Source of the DNA: Lacticaseibacillus baoqingensis
GTDB lineage: Bacteria; Bacillota; Bacilli; Lactobacillales; Lactobacillaceae
Direction of reading: 5' to 3'
Length of the DNA: 64,000 nucleotides
Assembly (NCBI RefSeq): GCF_003946165.1
Contig: NZ_RHOI01000009.1
Span: 46,688-110,687 of the forward strand
Part shown: piece after piece, positions 62,677-64,000 of the stretch
How positions within the stretch are numbered: the stretch's first letter is position 1
Layout of the letters: each line of letters starts with the position of its first letter
Notes under the pieces: model-generated
The model's database searches: none
Seen by the model: only the letters and a program-made list of their open reading frames with translations
Told to the model about the DNA's origin: nothing
Program-made: the position numbers and the translations under genes

Positions 62677-63864
62677 ATGTTAACCAAGAAATTCTACGAC
62701 GAGATGTTCGCCCACTCCTTCAATATCCCAGTCAAGGTTCAATACTGGGACCATACGGAGCAGACATACGGAGATGGCCCTGCAGAGATCACGATCGCTT
62801 TTCATAAGGAGATCCCGATCCGCACCATCGCCAAAAACGCATCTTTGGCACTCGGTGAAGCCTATCAAAAAGGCGACATCGACGTCACCAGCCAAATGCA
62901 CCATCGGCCATTAGAGACCCTTTTGACCGCTGCTTATGAAAGTGCCGGCAGCTTCATGCGCAATAAGAAGCTGATGCGCTTTATTCCAAAACAGTCTCAC
63001 TCCGAGCATAAGTCCAAGGCCGATATCCACTCGCATTATGATATCGGTAATGATTTTTATCGCTTGTGGCTGGATAAGACCATGACTTATTCCTGTGCTT
63101 ATTTCGATGATTGGCACGACGATCTGGAAACTGCACAGAAAAACAAAGTCGAACACATCTTGCGCAAGCTGAATCCCCAACCCGGCCGGACCTTCTTGGA
63201 TATCGGCTGCGGCTGGGGCACGCTGATGCTGACCGCCGCTCAAGAATATCATCTTGATGTGGTTGGCATTACGCTGTCTGAAGAACAAGCCAAATTTGTC
63301 CAAGATCGCATCGATGCGCTTGGCTTGCAAGACCATGCCCAAGTGCTGTTACGCGACTATCGCGAATTGGACCACGAACCATTCGATTATGTCACCAGTG
63401 TGGGCATGTTTGAACACGTCGGTCAAGAAAACTTAGGCCTGTACTTCAATGACGTCGCTAAGTTGATGAAACAAGGCGGTTCGGCTTTGATCCATGGGAT
63501 CACGCGCCAACAAGGCGGCGCTAATAACGCCTGGCTGCAAAAGTACATTTTCCCAGGCGGTTATGTCCCCGGTTTAAGCGAAAACGTCGATCACATCATC
63601 AACGCCGGTTTACAGATCTCTGATCTGGAACCGCTGCGCCGCCACTACCAACGGACCACTGAACTGTGGGACAATAACTTCAATAATGTGCGCGAAGACG
63701 TGATCAAGTTGATGGGTGGCGAGTTTGCGCGGATGTGGGACCTTTATCTGCAAGCTTGTGCTGCCAGCTTTGCTTCTGGCAATATCGATGTCATGCAGTT
63801 TTTGGTAACCAAAGGCGCTTCTGGCACCGGTTTGCCACAAACCCGCGAATATATGTACGAATGA
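62677..63864 (+). CDS. cfa: Cyclopropane-fatty-acyl-phospholipid synthase
   Basis: A 395-residue SAM-dependent enzyme that adds a methylene group to unsaturated acyl chains in membrane phospholipids, aiding acid and freeze tolerance. The CFAS family pattern is clear: [20 protein letters not shown] (substrate/carbonate region), [12 protein letters not shown] (SAM motif I), [12 protein letters not shown] and the C-terminal [22 protein letters not shown] block. Full length. AGGAGGCAATC precedes the ATG. It ends in a strong terminator. Confidence 0.96.
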   Translation: MLTKKFYDEMFAHSFNIPVKVQYWDHTEQTYGDGPAEITIAFHKEIPIRTIAKNASLALGEAYQKGDIDVTSQMHHRPLETLLTAAYESAGSFMRNKKLMRFIPKQSHSEHKSKADIHSHYDIGNDFYRLWLDKTMTYSCAYFDDWHDDLETAQKNKVEHILRKLNPQPGRTFLDIGCGWGTLMLTAAQEYHLDVVGITLSEEQAKFVQDRIDALGLQDHAQVLLRDYRELDHEPFDYVTSVGMFEHVGQENLGLYFNDVAKLMKQGGSALIHGITRQQGGANNAWLQKYIFPGGYVPGLSENVDHIINAGLQISDLEPLRRHYQRTTELWDNNFNNVREDVIKLMGGEFARMWDLYLQACAASFASGNIDVMQFLVTKGASGTGLPQTREYMYE

Positions 63865-63872
63865 TCCCCGGC

Positions 63873-63919
63873 AAAATGGCGCTGCGGCACACTGCAAAAG
63901 TGGCCGCAGCGCCATTTTT
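63873..63919 (+). terminator. Terminator of cfa
   Basis: 15-bp stem AAAATGGCGCTGCGG and its complement, followed by a T-run. After it, 63920-64000 shows no gene or site that I can support. Confidence 0.92.
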
Positions 63920-64000
63920 GCGCGACGGATTTACACTGTAAGTGCAACAAATTAGCCAAATAGAAAAGACTCGTAGCCTGAGTCCTTGTAAAATGAAATC

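Overview
The window looks like chromosomal DNA of a lactic acid bacterium of the family Lactobacillaceae. It is roughly half G+C, so a Lacticaseibacillus- or Schleiferilactobacillus-type genome fits better than a low-GC Lactobacillus. The support is the gene repertoire: cydABDC beside a menA-type prenyltransferase, a methionine T-box, a potABCD operon, luxS, an MFS/DUF4811 pair, pta next to tsaE, and a PepI-type peptidase. Strong GGAGG ribosome binding sites are common, and several GTG or TTG starts occur. The genus is inferred, not shown. No rRNA, tRNA, CRISPR array, prophage or plasmid gene was recognised.

Layout. 1-840: a perfect 15-copy heptamer repeat lies in the apparent leader of a leftward transcript that starts at a promoter overlapped by a cre-like site; a DUF1648 membrane protein follows. 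908-9046: a leftward respiration module, cydA-cydB, an internal hairpin, then cydD-cydC-menA and a metallophosphoesterase. 9209-11584: divergent nucleoside salvage genes pdp and add. 11643-16795: acetyltransferase, small orphan proteins, EamA transporter, DNA glycosylase Tag and a universal stress protein. 17074-20705: XRE regulator, tyrosine phosphatase, queG and a methyltransferase. 20777-22145: a macrodomain-type PARG overlapping a glutamine-amidotransferase-like protein that lacks its nucleophile. 22270-25839: a CBS-domain membrane protein, then an MFS efflux pump with DUF4811. 25951-28766: a methionine T-box operon (metE-like, metQ, luxS). 28852-39230: secreted sortase-like protein, a likely 6S-like small RNA, membrane and hydrolase genes, MarR, antiporter, a His-rich protein, PepI and a P-type ATPase. 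39326-42822: yeiH and a divergent LysR gene, separated by a solitary tnpB element. 42823-43670: about 850 bp with no gene I can support. 43780-53210: Mga-like regulator, potABCD with a cupin-HTH regulator, a CPA1 antiporter and murB. 53308-64000: DNA repair and housekeeping genes (exoA, exonuclease, ung, tsaE, pta), a matrixin protease, HAD and LURP-one proteins, a divergent metallo-beta-lactamase protein and cfa.

How the parts work together. The cyd and menA genes would give a heme- and quinone-dependent respiratory chain of the kind lactobacilli use when heme and menaquinone are supplied. The T-box ties methionine synthesis and uptake, and probably LuxS, to uncharged tRNA. The pot operon carries its own HTH-cupin gene and an inverted repeat placed to act as its operator. 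Nothing seen amounts to a proven new system. The items most worth a second look are the PARG / dead amidotransferase pair, the heptamer leader, the 6S-like RNA, the tnpB insertion in the yeiH/lysR control region, and several enzymes that have lost canonical residues (Tag, the amidotransferase, the MBL protein).
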